Shown: piece after piece, positions 1 through 11,322 of the stretch
How positions within the stretch are numbered: the stretch's first letter is position 1
Layout: each line of letters starts with the position of its first letter
Source of the DNA: an uncultured Pelagibacteraceae bacterium
GTDB lineage: Bacteria > Pseudomonadota > Alphaproteobacteria > Pelagibacterales > Pelagibacteraceae
NCBI GenBank assembly: GCA_902613855.1
Contig: CACMIX010000003.1
Coordinates: 106,280 to 170,279 of the forward strand
Direction: 5' to 3'
DNA: 64,000 nt
Position numbers and translations under genes: made by a program
Notes under the pieces: generated by a model
Database searches by the model: none
Told to the model about the DNA's origin: nothing
The model's input: the letters and a program-made list of their open reading frames with translations, nothing else

Positions 1-2
1 TT

Positions 3-1733
3 TTAGGTGCTGGTGGATCAGGACTGAGAGCTGCCGTTGGTTTGAGTGAAGCAGGATTAAAAACCGCATGTATCTCAAAAGTATTTCCAACCAGAAGTCA
101 TACGTCTGCAGCCCAAGGCGGGATTTCTGCTGCGCTTGGAAACATGGGTGAAGATGATTGGAGATGGCATATGTATGATACTGTTAAAGGAGCTGATTGG
201 TTAGGAGATCAAGATAGCATCGAGTATTTGTGTAAAGAAGCGCCAAAAGCAGTTTTAGAATTAGAAAAATATGGAGTTCCATTTAGTCGAACAGATGAGG
301 GAAAAATTTATCAAAGACCATTTGGAGGAATGACAAAAAATTACGGAAATGGAATAGTTCAAAGAACATGTGCAGCTGCAGATAGAACTGGACATGCAAT
401 ATTACATACTCTTTATGGGCAAGCTTTGAAACACAATACAGAATTTTTTATAGAATATTTTGCACTAGATTTATTAATGAAAGACGGTGAGTGTAAAGGA
501 TTAATAGCTTGGAATTTGAATGATGGAACAATTCATCGATTTAGAGCTCATACAGTAATTATAGCGACAGGTGGTTATGGAAAAGTTTATTATTCAGCAA
601 CTTCTGCGCATACCTGTACAGGGGATGGAAATGCAATGGTATTGAGAGCAGGATTGCCGTTACAAGATATGGAGTTTGTTCAATTTCACCCAACTGGTAT
701 TTACGGACACGGAACATTAATTTCTGAGGGCGTTAGAGGTGAGGGAGGATATCTAGTAAACTCTAAAGGTGAAAGATTTATGGAAAGATATGCTCCAAAT
801 GCGAAAGATTTAGCATCAAGAGATGTTGTGAGTAGATCAATGTCGATAGAAATTAATGAGGGAAGAGGTGTAGGAAAAGATCAGGATCATGTTCATTTAC
901 ATTTAAGTCATTTAGATAAAAGTGTAATTGAAAATAGACTTCCAGGGATCACTGAAGCAGCGAGATTATTTGCGAATGTTGATGTAACAAAGGAGCCAAT
1001 CCCAGTTGTTCCAACTGTTCATTATAATATGGGTGGAATTCCAACTAATTATAAAGCAGAAGTTTTAACAGTTAATGGATCAGAAAAAACAGTACCAGGC
1101 CTGATGGCAATTGGAGAAGCAGCATGTGTATCAGTTCATGGAGCTAATAGACTTGGGTCAAATTCCTTAATTGATTTAGTTGTGTTTGGAAGAGCCGCAG
1201 CAAAAAGAGCTGCTGAACTAATCAAACCAGGTGCACCTCACGAAGAAATCCCGGAGACAGAAACTCAGAAGTGTTTAGATAGATTTGATAAATTAAGAAA
1301 TGCTCAGGGAGACAATAGTACTGCAGAATTAAGACTAGCAATGCAAAAAACAATGCAATCAAAATGCGCAGTGTTTAGAACAGAAAAAAATTTAGAGGAA
1401 GGTGTTAACGAAATTAGAAAAACTTATGATGGTATGGACTCAATCTCAGTTAAGGACAGATCTTTAGTTTTTAATACAGATTTAGTAGAAACCTTAGAGT
1501 TTGATAATTTAATTAGACAAGCAGTAACCACAGTAGACTCTGCATATCATAGAAAAGAGAGTAGAGGAGCTCATGCAAGAGAGGATTATCCTAACAGAGA
1601 TGATAAAAAATTTATGCAGCACACACTTGCTTGGTGTGATGGAAAAGATACTAAAATAACATACAGACCTGTTCATAATTCAACATTGACTAATGAAGTC
1701 CAATATTTTCCACCTCAAGAAAGAGTTTATTAA
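3..1733 (+). CDS. sdhA: Succinate dehydrogenase flavoprotein subunit, 5' end cut by window edge
   Basis: Catalytic subunit of complex II; oxidises succinate to fumarate and passes electrons from covalent FAD to SdhB at the inner membrane. The ORF track starts at a TTG at 42, but the frame is open to the window edge and encodes [12 protein letters not shown] just upstream. That is the FAD-binding glycine motif, so the true start lies outside the window. The flavinylation-site region [17 protein letters not shown] follows, and the active-site region [18 protein letters not shown] and the C-terminal [11 protein letters not shown] are intact. The stop overlaps the sdhB ATG by one base (TAATG), indicating coupled translation. 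sdhC and sdhD would be expected upstream, outside the window. The family assignment is secure; only the N-terminus is missing. Confidence 0.97.
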   Translation, partial: LGAGGSGLRAAVGLSEAGLKTACISKVFPTRSHTSAAQGGISAALGNMGEDDWRWHMYDTVKGADWLGDQDSIEYLCKEAPKAVLELEKYGVPFSRTDEGKIYQRPFGGMTKNYGNGIVQRTCAAADRTGHAILHTLYGQALKHNTEFFIEYFALDLLMKDGECKGLIAWNLNDGTIHRFRAHTVIIATGGYGKVYYSATSAHTCTGDGNAMVLRAGLPLQDMEFVQFHPTGIYGHGTLISEGVRGEGGYLVNSKGERFMERYAPNAKDLASRDVVSRSMSIEINEGRGVGKDQDHVHLHLSHLDKSVIENRLPGITEAARLFANVDVTKEPIPVVPTVHYNMGGIPTNYKAEVLTVNGSEKTVPGLMAIGEAACVSVHGANRLGSNSLIDLVVFGRAAAKRAAELIKPGAPHEEIPETETQKCLDRFDKLRNAQGDNSTAELRLAMQKTMQSKCAVFRTEKNLEEGVNEIRKTYDGMDSISVKDRSLVFNTDLVETLEFDNLIRQAVTTVDSAYHRKESRGAHAREDYPNRDDKKFMQHTLAWCDGKDTKITYRPVHNSTLTNEVQYFPPQERVY

Positions 1734-2512
1734 TGGCTCAAATAAGTTTACCTAAAAATTCTGAGGTAAATAAAGGGAAATATTTCAAAGATAAGACAGG
1801 GTCAAAAAATATTCGTAAAGTTAATGTTTATAGATGGGATCCGTCTACAGAAGAAAATCCAAGAATTGATACTTACGAAGTTGATATGGACAATTGTCCT
1901 TCAAAAGTTTTAGACATTTTGAACAAAATTAAAAATGAAATAGACCCTACTCTGGCATATAGAAGGTCGTGCGCTCATGGTGTTTGTGGTTCATGTGCAA
2001 TGAACATGGGAGGTAAAAACGGTCTTGCTTGTACAAAACCTCATGCTGAAATAGATGGCGATATAGACATTTATCCTTTGCCTCATTTAAGAGTGAAGAG
2101 AGATTTAATAGGTGACTTAGATGGTCTTTATAAACAGTACCAGTCTATTGAGCCTTGGTTAAAAAATAATTCTTCTAAAGATACAACTGAGATTTTTCAA
2201 TCAAAAGAAGATAGAGCAAAATTAGATGGTGCATATGAATGTATAATGTGTGCATGTTGTTCTACTTCGTGCCCTAGTTATTGGTGGAATGGAGATAAAT
2301 ATTTAGGACCCGCTGTGCTTTTGCAGGCTTATAGATGGATTGTTGATAGTCGAGATGACGAAAGAAAAGCAAGATTAAAAAAAGTTGCTGATGAACTAAA
2401 ACTTTATAGATGTCATACTATTCTAAATTGTACCAGTGCTTGTCCTAAAGGGCTAAATCCAGCAAAAGCAATTGCTGAAATCAAGAAAATGTTAGCTACA
2501 GCTAATGTTTAA
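1733..2512 (+). CDS. sdhB: Succinate dehydrogenase iron-sulfur subunit
   Basis: Electron-transfer subunit of complex II, carrying three Fe-S centres between SdhA flavin and membrane quinone. The 259 aa length is normal. The [2Fe-2S] ligands are seen in [15 protein letters not shown] and the following LAC, and the [4Fe-4S]/[3Fe-4S] ligands in [16 protein letters not shown] and [17 protein letters not shown]. The start is fixed by the one-base overlap with the sdhA stop. It is followed after 39 bp by mmsA, so sdhAB sits at the head of a longer central-carbon operon. Nothing unusual is seen. Confidence 0.97.
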   Translation: MAQISLPKNSEVNKGKYFKDKTGSKNIRKVNVYRWDPSTEENPRIDTYEVDMDNCPSKVLDILNKIKNEIDPTLAYRRSCAHGVCGSCAMNMGGKNGLACTKPHAEIDGDIDIYPLPHLRVKRDLIGDLDGLYKQYQSIEPWLKNNSSKDTTEIFQSKEDRAKLDGAYECIMCACCSTSCPSYWWNGDKYLGPAVLLQAYRWIVDSRDDERKARLKKVADELKLYRCHTILNCTSACPKGLNPAKAIAEIKKMLATANV

Positions 2513-2551
2513 ATAGACTAATAAGTATTTTTGTTTTAAAAGATCCTTCTC

Positions 2552-4045
2552 ATGAAGTTAATTGAACACTTTGTTGGCGGAAAATTATTTTCAGGTTCTT
2601 CTGATAGAAAAGGTAAAGTTTTTAACCCAGCTACAGGTGAGCAAGAATCTGAGGTTAAATTAGCATCTAAATCAGATTTAAATGAAGCAGTTGGAATTGC
2701 CAAAAAAGCTTTTGAAACATGGTCTTTAAAGCCAGCTCTTCAAAGAGCAAGAGTAATGTTTAAATTTAAAGAATTAATTGAAAAAAATTCTGATGAATTG
2801 ACAAAACTAATTGTTTCTGAACATGGAAAAGTTTTTGAGGATGCCAGGGGTTCTTTAACAAGAGGGCTTGAAGTTGTTGAATTTGCTTGTGGAATACCTC
2901 ATTTATTAAAAGGTGAATTTTCTGAAAATGTTGGAACAAATGTCGATAGTTGGTCAATGAGACAACCTTTAGGGGTGGTTGCAGGAATTACCCCATTTAA
3001 TTTTCCTGCCATGGTTCCAATGTGGATGTTTCCAATTGCAATCGCATGTGGGAATACATTTATTTTAAAACCATCTGAAAAGGACCCTTCATGCTCTATT
3101 ATGTTAGCTCAATTGCTTACAGAAGCAGGTCTTCCAGATGGCGTGTTTAATGTAGTGAATGGTGACAAAGAATCTGTAGATGCAATATTGGAGAACTCAG
3201 ATATTAAAGCAGTAAGTTTTGTAGGCTCAACACCAATTGCTAAATATATTTATGAAAACTCAGCAAAAAATGAAAAGAGAGTTCAAGCATTGGGTGGTGC
3301 CAAAAATCATTTGGTGGTAATGCCAGATTGTGATTTAGATGGAGCAGTTAATGGTTTAATGGGTGCAGCTTATGGTTCTGCTGGCGAAAGATGTATGGCC
3401 CAATCAGTTGCAGTTGCTGTTGGTGATATTGGAGATGAGCTTGTTTCAAGATTATCTAAAAAAGCTGAAGCTTTAAAAGTTGGCCCTGGAATGGATAAAG
3501 CATCTGAAATGGGTCCTTTAGTAACAAAAGAACACCTAGAAAGAGTTAGAGGATATGTAGATTTAGGTGTTAAAGAGGGTGCTAAACTAGTTGTTGATGG
3601 AAGAGATCTTAAACTTCAAGGTTATGAGAATGGATTTTATATTGGTGGTTGTTTATTTGATCATGTCAATAAAGATATGAGAATATATAAAGAGGAAATA
3701 TTCGGCCCAGTATTATCAGTTGTAAGAGTTAAAACTTTTGAAGAGGCTGCAAAATTAATAAACGATCATGAATATGGAAATGGAGTAAGTATTTATACTA
3801 GAGATGGAGATGCTGGAAGAACATTCGCTAGCAAAATTCAGGTAGGTATGGTTGGTATTAATGTACCCATACCAGTGCCGATGGCTTTTCATAGTTTTGG
3901 AGGCTGGAAAAGATCTTTATTTGGAGATAGTGCAATGCACGGTATGGAAGGAATAAAATTTTATACAAAACTTAAAACAGTAACATCTAGGTGGCCTTCT
4001 GGTATCCGTTCAAATGCGGAATTTGTAATGCCAACAATGAAATAA
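2552..4045 (+). CDS. mmsA: CoA-acylating methylmalonate-semialdehyde dehydrogenase
   Basis: Cytoplasmic aldehyde dehydrogenase (497 aa) that by family oxidises (methyl)malonate semialdehyde with NAD and CoA, giving propionyl-CoA or acetyl-CoA. Support comes from the MmsA-type QALGGAKNH stretch, which replaces the usual ALDH glutamate motif, from the catalytic cysteine in GSAGERCMA (about residue 280), and from [16 protein letters not shown] for cofactor binding. It lies between sdhB and mdh, all on one strand. The placement would link valine, beta-alanine or inositol breakdown to succinyl-CoA metabolism, although no other gene of those pathways is in the window. The precise in vivo substrate is inferred. 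Confidence 0.9.
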   Translation: MKLIEHFVGGKLFSGSSDRKGKVFNPATGEQESEVKLASKSDLNEAVGIAKKAFETWSLKPALQRARVMFKFKELIEKNSDELTKLIVSEHGKVFEDARGSLTRGLEVVEFACGIPHLLKGEFSENVGTNVDSWSMRQPLGVVAGITPFNFPAMVPMWMFPIAIACGNTFILKPSEKDPSCSIMLAQLLTEAGLPDGVFNVVNGDKESVDAILENSDIKAVSFVGSTPIAKYIYENSAKNEKRVQALGGAKNHLVVMPDCDLDGAVNGLMGAAYGSAGERCMAQSVAVAVGDIGDELVSRLSKKAEALKVGPGMDKASEMGPLVTKEHLERVRGYVDLGVKEGAKLVVDGRDLKLQGYENGFYIGGCLFDHVNKDMRIYKEEIFGPVLSVVRVKTFEEAAKLINDHEYGNGVSIYTRDGDAGRTFASKIQVGMVGINVPIPVPMAFHSFGGWKRSLFGDSAMHGMEGIKFYTKLKTVTSRWPSGIRSNAEFVMPTMK

Positions 4046-4055
4046 AAGGAAAATA

Positions 4056-5018
4056 ATGACAAAAATATCTTTGATTGGCGCAGGCCAAATTGGTGGAACT
4101 CTTGCTCACTTAATTGGTACAAAAGAATTAGTAAACGAAGTAGTGTTATTTGATGTAGCGAGCGGTATTGCAAAAGGAAAAGCTTTAGATATAGCCCAAT
4201 CTTCATCTGTAGATGGTTTTAATGTTAAATTTTCAGGCACTGATAATTACAAAGATATTAAGGACTCAGATGTAATAATTATTACTGCAGGTGTACCTAG
4301 AAAACCAGGAATGAGTAGAGATGATTTACTAGGAATAAATTTAAAAATTATTAAACAAGTTGCTGAAGGAGTTAAACAAAACGCCCCAAATGCTTTTGTT
4401 ATATGTATTACTAATCCATTAGACGTGATGGTTATGGCATTTCAAAAATTTTCTAGTTTACCAGCCAATAAAGTTGTGGGCATGGCAGGTATATTGGATA
4501 GTTCTAGATTTAAATTATTTTTATCTCTAGAATTAAACATACCAGTTAAAGAGATTGAGGCGATGGTGATGGGTGGACATGGTGATACAATGGTCCCTAT
4601 GCCAAGATTTACAAAAGTTTCTGGCCGACCTTTACTTGATTTAGTTAAAGATGGAAAAATATCTCAAGAAAGACTTGAAGAAATAAATCAACGAACAAGA
4701 GATGGGGGAGCTGAGATAGTTAAGTTTTTAGAGAAAGGTTCAGCGTTCTATGCTCCTGCAGCATCAGGTGTTCAAATGGCTGAAGCATATTTAAATGATC
4801 AAAAAAAATTATTACCATGTGCAGTCCAATTAAATGGAGAGTACAGTGTAAATAATGTTTATGCTGGAGTGCCTGTTATCATTGGAAAAAGTGGTGTTGA
4901 AAAAATTGAGGAAGTCAGTTTAGATGATAATGAGAAAAAAGAGTTTATGCATTCAATAGATGCAGTAAAAGCTCTTTGGGAAGCTGCATCAAAAATAGAT
5001 CCTGATCTTTCCAAATAA
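4056..5018 (+). CDS. mdh: Malate dehydrogenase, LDH-like type
   Basis: Oxidises malate to oxaloacetate with NAD in the TCA cycle. The 320 aa protein opens with the Rossmann motif [12 protein letters not shown]. It has the mobile-loop arginines in [13 protein letters not shown], the [11 protein letters not shown] segment and the catalytic histidine in [10 protein letters not shown]. The arginine at the substrate-specificity position supports malate over lactate. It is 10 bp after mmsA and 2 bp before sucC, in the usual alphaproteobacterial mdh-sucCD order. Confidence 0.97.
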   Translation: MTKISLIGAGQIGGTLAHLIGTKELVNEVVLFDVASGIAKGKALDIAQSSSVDGFNVKFSGTDNYKDIKDSDVIIITAGVPRKPGMSRDDLLGINLKIIKQVAEGVKQNAPNAFVICITNPLDVMVMAFQKFSSLPANKVVGMAGILDSSRFKLFLSLELNIPVKEIEAMVMGGHGDTMVPMPRFTKVSGRPLLDLVKDGKISQERLEEINQRTRDGGAEIVKFLEKGSAFYAPAASGVQMAEAYLNDQKKLLPCAVQLNGEYSVNNVYAGVPVIIGKSGVEKIEEVSLDDNEKKEFMHSIDAVKALWEAASKIDPDLSK

Positions 5019-5020
5019 AA

Positions 5021-6181
5021 ATGAATATACACGAGCATCAAGCCAAACAAATCTTAAAAAAATATGGTGCAGTAGTCCCAGAAGGAGTATTTGGTTTAAA
5101 TGTTGAGGAACTGCTTGAGAAAGTAAAATCACTGAAAACAGAAAAATACGTTCTCAAAGCACAAATACATGCTGGTGGAAGAGGAAAAGCTGGAGGTGTG
5201 AAAATTTTAAATACAATTGATGAGCTAGAATTAGCAGCTAAAGAGTTGCTAGGTAAAACACTTATTACTCATCAAACAGGCCCAGAGGGAAGAGAAGTTA
5301 AAAGGTTATATGTTGAAGAGTCCTCAAACATAGAAAAAGAATTTTATTTATCGTGTCTTGTGGATAGAGCTAGTTCAAAAATTGCTTTCATATCAAGTGA
5401 TCAAGGTGGCATGGATATTGAAGAAGTAGCGAGCAAATCACCAGAAAAAATTCTAACTACAAAAGTTGATATTAATGATGAAATTTCAAATGCTAATTGT
5501 GAAAAAATTATAAAAATTTTTAATTTAAATAATAATGCAAAAAACCAAGCTATAAATTTAATTAAATCAATTTATAAAATGTTTATAAGTACTGATGCTA
5601 ATATGGTTGAGGTCAATCCTTTAATTTTGACCAAAGAAGAAAAAATAGTTTGTTTAGATGCAAAAGTAAATTTTGACTCAAATGCCTTGTTCAGACATCC
5701 TGAAATTGTTGAGCTTAGAGACCTTAATGAGGAAGACTCAACAGAAATTGAGGCAAGCAAACATGACCTTGCTTATATAAAATTAGATGGAAGCATAGGC
5801 TGTATGGTCAATGGAGCAGGATTAGCAATGGCAACAATGGATATAATAAAATTATATGGAAAGGAGCCTGCCAATTTTTTAGATGTGGGAGGAGGAGCAT
5901 CAAAAGAAAAAGTTTCTGCAGCTTTAAAAATTATTCTTTCTGATAAGAATGTTAAAGGTATCTTAATTAATATTTTTGGGGGAATTATGAGGTGTGATGT
6001 GCTTGCACAAGGGGTAGTAGACGCTGCTAAGGAGATAAACATTAGTGTTCCTTTAGTGGTTAGACTTGCAGGTACAAATTTTAAGCAAGGCAAAGAAATC
6101 CTCGATAATTCTGGTTTGAAGTTAATATCAGCAGAAAATTTAGATGATGCTGCTAAAAAAATTGTTGAGGCGATAAAATAA
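5021..6181 (+). CDS. sucC: Succinyl-CoA synthetase beta subunit
   Basis: Nucleotide-binding subunit of succinyl-CoA synthetase, which makes ATP or GTP from succinyl-CoA. The 386 aa length fits the family. The N-terminal ATP-grasp region starts MNIHEHQAKQILKKYG and includes HAGGRGKAGGVK. The C-terminal CoA-ligase part has GIMRCDVLAQG and RLAGTNFKQG. It directly precedes sucD: the stop ends at 6181 and the sucD ATG begins at 6182, so the subunits are probably made in equal amounts by coupling. Confidence 0.97.
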   Translation: MNIHEHQAKQILKKYGAVVPEGVFGLNVEELLEKVKSLKTEKYVLKAQIHAGGRGKAGGVKILNTIDELELAAKELLGKTLITHQTGPEGREVKRLYVEESSNIEKEFYLSCLVDRASSKIAFISSDQGGMDIEEVASKSPEKILTTKVDINDEISNANCEKIIKIFNLNNNAKNQAINLIKSIYKMFISTDANMVEVNPLILTKEEKIVCLDAKVNFDSNALFRHPEIVELRDLNEEDSTEIEASKHDLAYIKLDGSIGCMVNGAGLAMATMDIIKLYGKEPANFLDVGGGASKEKVSAALKIILSDKNVKGILINIFGGIMRCDVLAQGVVDAAKEINISVPLVVRLAGTNFKQGKEILDNSGLKLISAENLDDAAKKIVEAIK

Positions 6182-7057
6182 ATGTCAGTATTAGTAAATA
6201 AAAATACAAAAGTTATTTGTCAGGGCTTCACAGGATCTCATGGCACATTCCACTCTGAACAAGCAATAAAATATGGGACAAATCTTGTAGGTGGAGTAAC
6301 CCCTAAAAAAGGAGGCCAAAAACATTTAGAAAGACCAGTTTTTAACACAGTGTTAGAGGCAAAAAATGAGGTAGGTGCAGACGCTACTATGATCTATGTT
6401 CCAGCAAAATTTGCAGCTGCTGCAATCATTGAAGCAATTGATGCATCAATAGATCTAATAGTTTGTATAACAGAAGGCATCCCAGTTCAGGATATGCTTA
6501 AAGTAAGACAAAGTTTGGCTAGCTCAAATAGTCGTCTTATCGGGCCAAACTGCCCAGGAATAATTACACCTGATGAATGTAAAATTGGAATAATGCCTGG
6601 AAATATTCATAAGAGAGGATCAGTTGGTATCGTTTCTAGATCAGGAACATTAACTTACGAGGCAGTAGCACAAACTACTGAAAATGGACTGGGTCAATCA
6701 ACTTGTATTGGCATTGGAGGAGATCCAATCAACGGTACAAATTTTATAGATTGTTTAGATTTATTTTTAAATGATGATGAGACAGAGTCGATTTTAATGA
6801 TTGGTGAAATAGGGGGAACAGCAGAGGAAGAGGCTTCAGAATTTGTCAAAAATCATAAAATTAAAAAACCTATAGTTGGATTTATAGCAGGAATTACAGC
6901 TCCGCCAGGTCGAAGAATGGGTCATGCAGGGGCTATTATTTCTGGAGGTAAAGGTGGGGCAAAAGACAAAATAAAAAAGATGGAAGAATGTGGGATTACA
7001 GTTGCAGAATCACCATCAATTATTGGAAAAACATTGTTTAATAAACTGTCTAATTGA
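6182..7057 (+). CDS. sucD: Succinyl-CoA synthetase alpha subunit
   Basis: CoA-binding subunit that carries the phosphohistidine intermediate. The protein is 291 aa. [13 protein letters not shown] near the N-terminus forms the CoA/nucleotide fold. The phosphorylated histidine lies in [18 protein letters not shown], near residue 247. It partners with the abutting sucC. A promoter-like sequence for sucA overlaps the end of this gene. Confidence 0.97.
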   Translation: MSVLVNKNTKVICQGFTGSHGTFHSEQAIKYGTNLVGGVTPKKGGQKHLERPVFNTVLEAKNEVGADATMIYVPAKFAAAAIIEAIDASIDLIVCITEGIPVQDMLKVRQSLASSNSRLIGPNCPGIITPDECKIGIMPGNIHKRGSVGIVSRSGTLTYEAVAQTTENGLGQSTCIGIGGDPINGTNFIDCLDLFLNDDETESILMIGEIGGTAEEEASEFVKNHKIKKPIVGFIAGITAPPGRRMGHAGAIISGGKGGAKDKIKKMEECGITVAESPSIIGKTLFNKLSN

Positions 7058-7081
7058 AAAATACTATTAGAAGGATATATT
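7054..7081 (+). promoter_or_regulatory. Candidate sigma-70 promoter for sucA-sucB-lpdA
   Basis: TTGAAA at 7054-7059 and TATATT at 7076-7081 are separated by 16 bp, each a five-of-six match to consensus. A start about 7 nt downstream would leave only some 5 nt before the sucA ATG, and no Shine-Dalgarno sequence is present there. It would give the E1-E2-E3 genes their own transcript in addition to read-through from sdhAB. In AT-rich DNA such hexamers can occur by chance. Confidence 0.4.
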
Positions 7082-7092
7082 AAGCAAAAAAG

Positions 7093-10011
7093 ATGTCTTC
7101 ATCAAAAAATCTTGAATTTGAAAAAACTTCATTCTTAAATAAGTCTAATAGTGCATTTATTGAACAAATGTATCTTAAGTTTATCAATAAAGATCCTGAA
7201 TTACCTGAGAGCTGGGCAAACTATTTTGAGGGTATAGGCGAAGAGATAAAAGTTATTGCCTCAGAAATAAATGGGCCATCTTGGGGGCCTTCAAAAGTAA
7301 AAATAGATATTGATGAATTACAAAAAAAAATAGAGATAGAGGACAACAATAAAGTAAATAATGAAAAAAAAGATTCATCAGAAAAATTTAATTTTCAATT
7401 ACTTGCAGACTCTAACAAAGATTCCATAAGTGCTGTTGCCTTAATACGTGCTTATAGATTGAGAGGACATTTGTTAGCAAATTTAGATCCACTAGAAATG
7501 AGAGAATCTGAGTATCTTGATGAATTACATCCTGAATTTTATGGTTTTAAAAAACAGAATTATGAAAAGAAAATTTTCTTAAATGGAGTAATTAATAAAA
7601 AATATGCAAATATCAAAGAAATATTAAAATTTTTAAAAAAAACATATTGTGGAAATATTGGTTATGAGTTTATGCATGTTTCAAATCCAGTTGAGAGAAA
7701 ATGGTTTAGAGACAGAATAGAGCAAGATCAAAATGCTTTAAACTTTACGAAGAACGGTAAAGAGGCAATACTAAATAAACTTGTACAAGCAGAAGGTTTT
7801 GAAAAATTTTTAGCTACTAAATATGTTGGTACAAAAAGATTTGGTCTTGATGGAGGTGAAAGTTTAATACCAGCTCTTGAGCAAATAATTAAAATTGGTG
7901 GGCAAAACCAGATTAAAGAAGTTAAAATTGGAATGTCTCATAGAGGTAGACTTAATGTTTTGGCAAATGTGTTACAAAAATCATATAAAAGAATATTTAA
8001 TGAATTTGCAGGGGAAGTAAGCTCAGACTCTGAGGAAAGTGCAGGAGATGTAAAATACCATCTTGGTGCATCTTCAGATAGGCAGTTTGATGGAAACTCT
8101 GTTCACGTAAGTTTAACAGATAATCCCTCTCACCTAGAAGCTGTCAATCCAGTAGTTTTAGGACAAACAAGAGCAAAACAATTTTTTCATAAAGATAAAG
8201 AAAGAAATAAGGTTATACCTATTCTTATTCATGGAGATGCTGCTTTTGCTGGCCAAGGTGTGGTAGCAGAATGTTTTGCTATGTCAGGACTTCCTGGCCA
8301 TAATACAGGCGGCACCATTCATATTATAGTAAACAATCAAATTGGTTTCACTACTAGTCCAAGATTTGCCAGGTCATCACCATACCCATCAGATGTTGCA
8401 AAAATGGTTGAAGCTCCAATTCTTCATGTGAATGGAGACGACCCAGAAGCAGTTGTTTATGCGACTAGAATTGCTACCGAATTTAGACTGAAGTTTAATA
8501 GAGATGTTGTAGTCGACTTAATTTGTTATAGAAGATTTGGACATAACGAAGGGGACGAACCTTCATTTACTCAGCCATTGATGTATAAAAAAATTAGAGC
8601 ACATCCAAGTGTTTATAAGATATATGGAAACAAGTTGGTTAATGAAAATTCAATTACCCAAAATCTTTTAGATCAAAATGTTAAAGGATTTAAAGATTTA
8701 TTGGACGAACAATATAAAAGCGCAAAAGATTATAAACCTAAAATAGAATGGTTTGAGGGCTCATGGTCTAGATACAAACCATCCAAAGGCAAAGATAAAA
8801 GAGGTGTGACTGGTTTTGATGAATACAAACTTAAAGAAATATCAGATAGAATTAACACCATACCTGCTGAAATTAATATTCATAAAACTATTTCTAAAAT
8901 TTTAAACATTAGAAAAAATTCAGTAGATAAAGGTTTTGATATTGATTGGTCTACAGCAGAAGCGCTAGCTTTTGGCTCTTTACTTGAAGAGGGTTACCCA
9001 GTTAGGCTCGTTGGTCAAGATTCTGGTAGAGGAACATTTAGTCAAAGACATTCAGTTTTAAGAGATCAGATTGATAATTCTAGGTATATTCCATTAAACA
9101 ATATTTCAAGCAAACAAAAAAAATTTGAAGTCGTTGATAGTTTTTTATCTGAACTTGCTGTTTTGGGATTTGAATATGGATATAGTTTAGTTGAACCCAA
9201 TACATTAACTTTGTGGGAAGCTCAATTTGGAGATTTTGCTAACGGTGCACAAGTTGTAATTGATCAATTTATAGCATCAGGAGAAAGAAAGTGGAATAGA
9301 GCCTCTGGGTTAGTAATGTTATTACCTCATGCCTATGAAGGACAAGGGCCAGAACATTCTTCTGCAAGATTAGAAAGATTTTTACAACTATGCTCAAATG
9401 ACAATATGCAAGTATTAAACTGTACTACCCCCGCTAATTATTTTCATGCTTTACGAAGACAAATGCATAGAGATTTTAGAAAGCCATTAATAATTATGAC
9501 ACCAAAATCTTTATTAAGAAATAAGTTCTGCGTTTCAAATTTAAAAGATTTTAATAAAGAAAATACTTTTCATAGAATATTATGGGATCATGCAATTGAT
9601 CCAAATGTAGATGGTTTTATTGAGCTGAAAGATAGTTCAAAGATAAAAAAAGTAATTTTATGTTCTGGAAAAATATATTTTGATCTTTTGGATGCTAGAG
9701 AAAAACTAAAAAAAGATGATGTTATAATTTTTAGAATTGAACAATTATATCCTTTTCCTGCAAAAGCTCTTGTAAATGAGTTAAAACCATACGCAAAAAA
9801 TGCAAAGTTTTTCTGGTGCCAAGAGGAGCCTAAAAATATGGGTGCCTGGTTTTCAGTTAGAGATTATATCCAATGGACATTAGATAGTTTAAAGGCTAAT
9901 AATAACAAAATTTCTTATATAGGAAGAAGCCCAGATGCAAGTCCAGCAACCGGATATGCCAAAAGGCACAATTCTCAACAACAAGAAATAATAAATAAGG
10001 TTTTTGAATAA
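7093..10011 (+). CDS. sucA: 2-oxoglutarate dehydrogenase E1 component
   Basis: Thiamine-diphosphate-dependent E1 of the 2-oxoglutarate dehydrogenase complex; it decarboxylates 2-oxoglutarate and succinylates the lipoyl arm of SucB. At 972 aa it has full family length. The N-terminal segment binds E2, then come ALIRAYRLRGHLLANLDPL, HRGRLNVLANVL, and the ThDP/Mg region GDAAFAGQGVVAE with NNQIGFTT. The C-terminal transketolase-like half includes WEAQFGDFANGAQ and EGQGPEHSSARLERFLQL. It is followed 6 bp later by sucB. No frameshift or missing motif is seen. Confidence 0.97.
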   Translation: MSSSKNLEFEKTSFLNKSNSAFIEQMYLKFINKDPELPESWANYFEGIGEEIKVIASEINGPSWGPSKVKIDIDELQKKIEIEDNNKVNNEKKDSSEKFNFQLLADSNKDSISAVALIRAYRLRGHLLANLDPLEMRESEYLDELHPEFYGFKKQNYEKKIFLNGVINKKYANIKEILKFLKKTYCGNIGYEFMHVSNPVERKWFRDRIEQDQNALNFTKNGKEAILNKLVQAEGFEKFLATKYVGTKRFGLDGGESLIPALEQIIKIGGQNQIKEVKIGMSHRGRLNVLANVLQKSYKRIFNEFAGEVSSDSEESAGDVKYHLGASSDRQFDGNSVHVSLTDNPSHLEAVNPVVLGQTRAKQFFHKDKERNKVIPILIHGDAAFAGQGVVAECFAMSGLPGHNTGGTIHIIVNNQIGFTTSPRFARSSPYPSDVAKMVEAPILHVNGDDPEAVVYATRIATEFRLKFNRDVVVDLICYRRFGHNEGDEPSFTQPLMYKKIRAHPSVYKIYGNKLVNENSITQNLLDQNVKGFKDLLDEQYKSAKDYKPKIEWFEGSWSRYKPSKGKDKRGVTGFDEYKLKEISDRINTIPAEINIHKTISKILNIRKNSVDKGFDIDWSTAEALAFGSLLEEGYPVRLVGQDSGRGTFSQRHSVLRDQIDNSRYIPLNNISSKQKKFEVVDSFLSELAVLGFEYGYSLVEPNTLTLWEAQFGDFANGAQVVIDQFIASGERKWNRASGLVMLLPHAYEGQGPEHSSARLERFLQLCSNDNMQVLNCTTPANYFHALRRQMHRDFRKPLIIMTPKSLLRNKFCVSNLKDFNKENTFHRILWDHAIDPNVDGFIELKDSSKIKKVILCSGKIYFDLLDAREKLKKDDVIIFRIEQLYPFPAKALVNELKPYAKNAKFFWCQEEPKNMGAWFSVRDYIQWTLDSLKANNNKISYIGRSPDASPATGYAKRHNSQQQEIINKVFE

Positions 10012-10017
10012 ATTGTA

Positions 10018-11322
10018 ATGAGTGAAAAAATTGTAGTTCCTGCACTTGGTGAGAGTATAACCGAAGCAACAGTGGCTAAATGGTTAAAAAATGCAGGAGA
10101 CTCTGTTGATGCAGATGAACCAATAGTTGAACTTGAAACAGATAAAGTAAATTTAGAAGTCCCCTCTCCAATAACAGGAGTATTAACTGAAATAAATTCT
10201 AAAGACGGGTCAGTAGTGGAAGTTGGAGCTTTACTAGGTTCTGTTTCTGAAAATGGCAGTGGCGTCAAACCCAGCACCACAAAGAATGAGGAAGTTAAAA
10301 AACAAGAGATCGAACCTAATGAAAATAACGTTATTAAATTAGACCCAATTAAAAAAGAGCCTAAAGTTTTTGAGGAGACTTTAAAAGTAGAGGAGCAAAG
10401 TGAAAAACCTTTAGTATTATCTGATGAAGTTGTTGATCAAGCACCAACGATTAAGAATACTCAGAACCAAACATTGTCACCAGCTGTTCGTAAAATTGTT
10501 GTTGAAAACAAAATAGACCTAGCTACTGTTCAAGGCTCTGGAAAAGATGGGAGAGTTCTTAAAGGTGACTTGATAAGTATGATGGGAGCAAATCCAAAAC
10601 CTTCAGAGAGAAAAATTCAATATGGTCAAGAAGAAAGAATAAAGATGACCAGACTTAGACAAACTATTGCTAAAAGATTAAAGCAAGCTCAAGAAAATGC
10701 AGCCTTACTAACAACATTCAACGAAGTCGACATGACAAATATTATGCAAATGAGAAAAGAAAATCAGGAAGATTTTCAATCTAGATATAATATTAAACTT
10801 GGCTTTATGTCATTTTTTGTAAAAGCATGTGTTGTTGCTTTAAAGAATTTTCCAGCAGTAAATGCAGAAATTGATGGGGATGAAATAATTTACAAAAATT
10901 ATTATAATATTAGTTTTGCAGTTGGAACTGATAAAGGTTTAGTAGTACCAGTTTTAAGAAATGCAGATGAGTTATCTTTTGCAGACATCGAAAAAAATAT
11001 TAAAGAAATTTCTGAAAAGGCGAGGGATGGAAAATTGGCAATTGAGGATCTTCAAGGAGGAACATTTACAATAAGTAATGGTGGAGTTTATGGGTCTATG
11101 CTTTCAACACCTATATTAAATCTTCCACAATCTGGGGTACTAGGAATGCATAATATTGTTGAAAGACCTGCCGTTGTTGATGGAGAAATTAAAATAAGAC
11201 CAATAATGTACTTAGCATTGTCTTATGATCATAGAATTATTGATGGTAAAGAGTCAGTTTCATTTCTTAAAATGATAAAGGAAAATTTAGAAGACCCAAG
11301 AAGGCTATTTTTGGATATTTAG
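10018..11322 (+). CDS. sucB: Dihydrolipoyl succinyltransferase (E2 of 2-oxoglutarate dehydrogenase)
   Basis: Core acyltransferase of the complex; moves succinyl from the lipoyl arm to CoA. An N-terminal lipoyl domain carries Lys43 in [11 protein letters not shown] charged Glu/Lys-rich linker runs roughly from residue 85 to 145. The peripheral-subunit-binding domain is [16 protein letters not shown]...[11 protein letters not shown], and the C-terminal catalytic domain ends in [16 protein letters not shown] with the HxxxDG motif. One lipoyl domain is typical of succinyltransferases. The adjacent sucA confirms specificity over acetyltransferase. Confidence 0.96.
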   Translation: MSEKIVVPALGESITEATVAKWLKNAGDSVDADEPIVELETDKVNLEVPSPITGVLTEINSKDGSVVEVGALLGSVSENGSGVKPSTTKNEEVKKQEIEPNENNVIKLDPIKKEPKVFEETLKVEEQSEKPLVLSDEVVDQAPTIKNTQNQTLSPAVRKIVVENKIDLATVQGSGKDGRVLKGDLISMMGANPKPSERKIQYGQEERIKMTRLRQTIAKRLKQAQENAALLTTFNEVDMTNIMQMRKENQEDFQSRYNIKLGFMSFFVKACVVALKNFPAVNAEIDGDEIIYKNYYNISFAVGTDKGLVVPVLRNADELSFADIEKNIKEISEKARDGKLAIEDLQGGTFTISNGGVYGSMLSTPILNLPQSGVLGMHNIVERPAVVDGEIKIRPIMYLALSYDHRIIDGKESVSFLKMIKENLEDPRRLFLDI

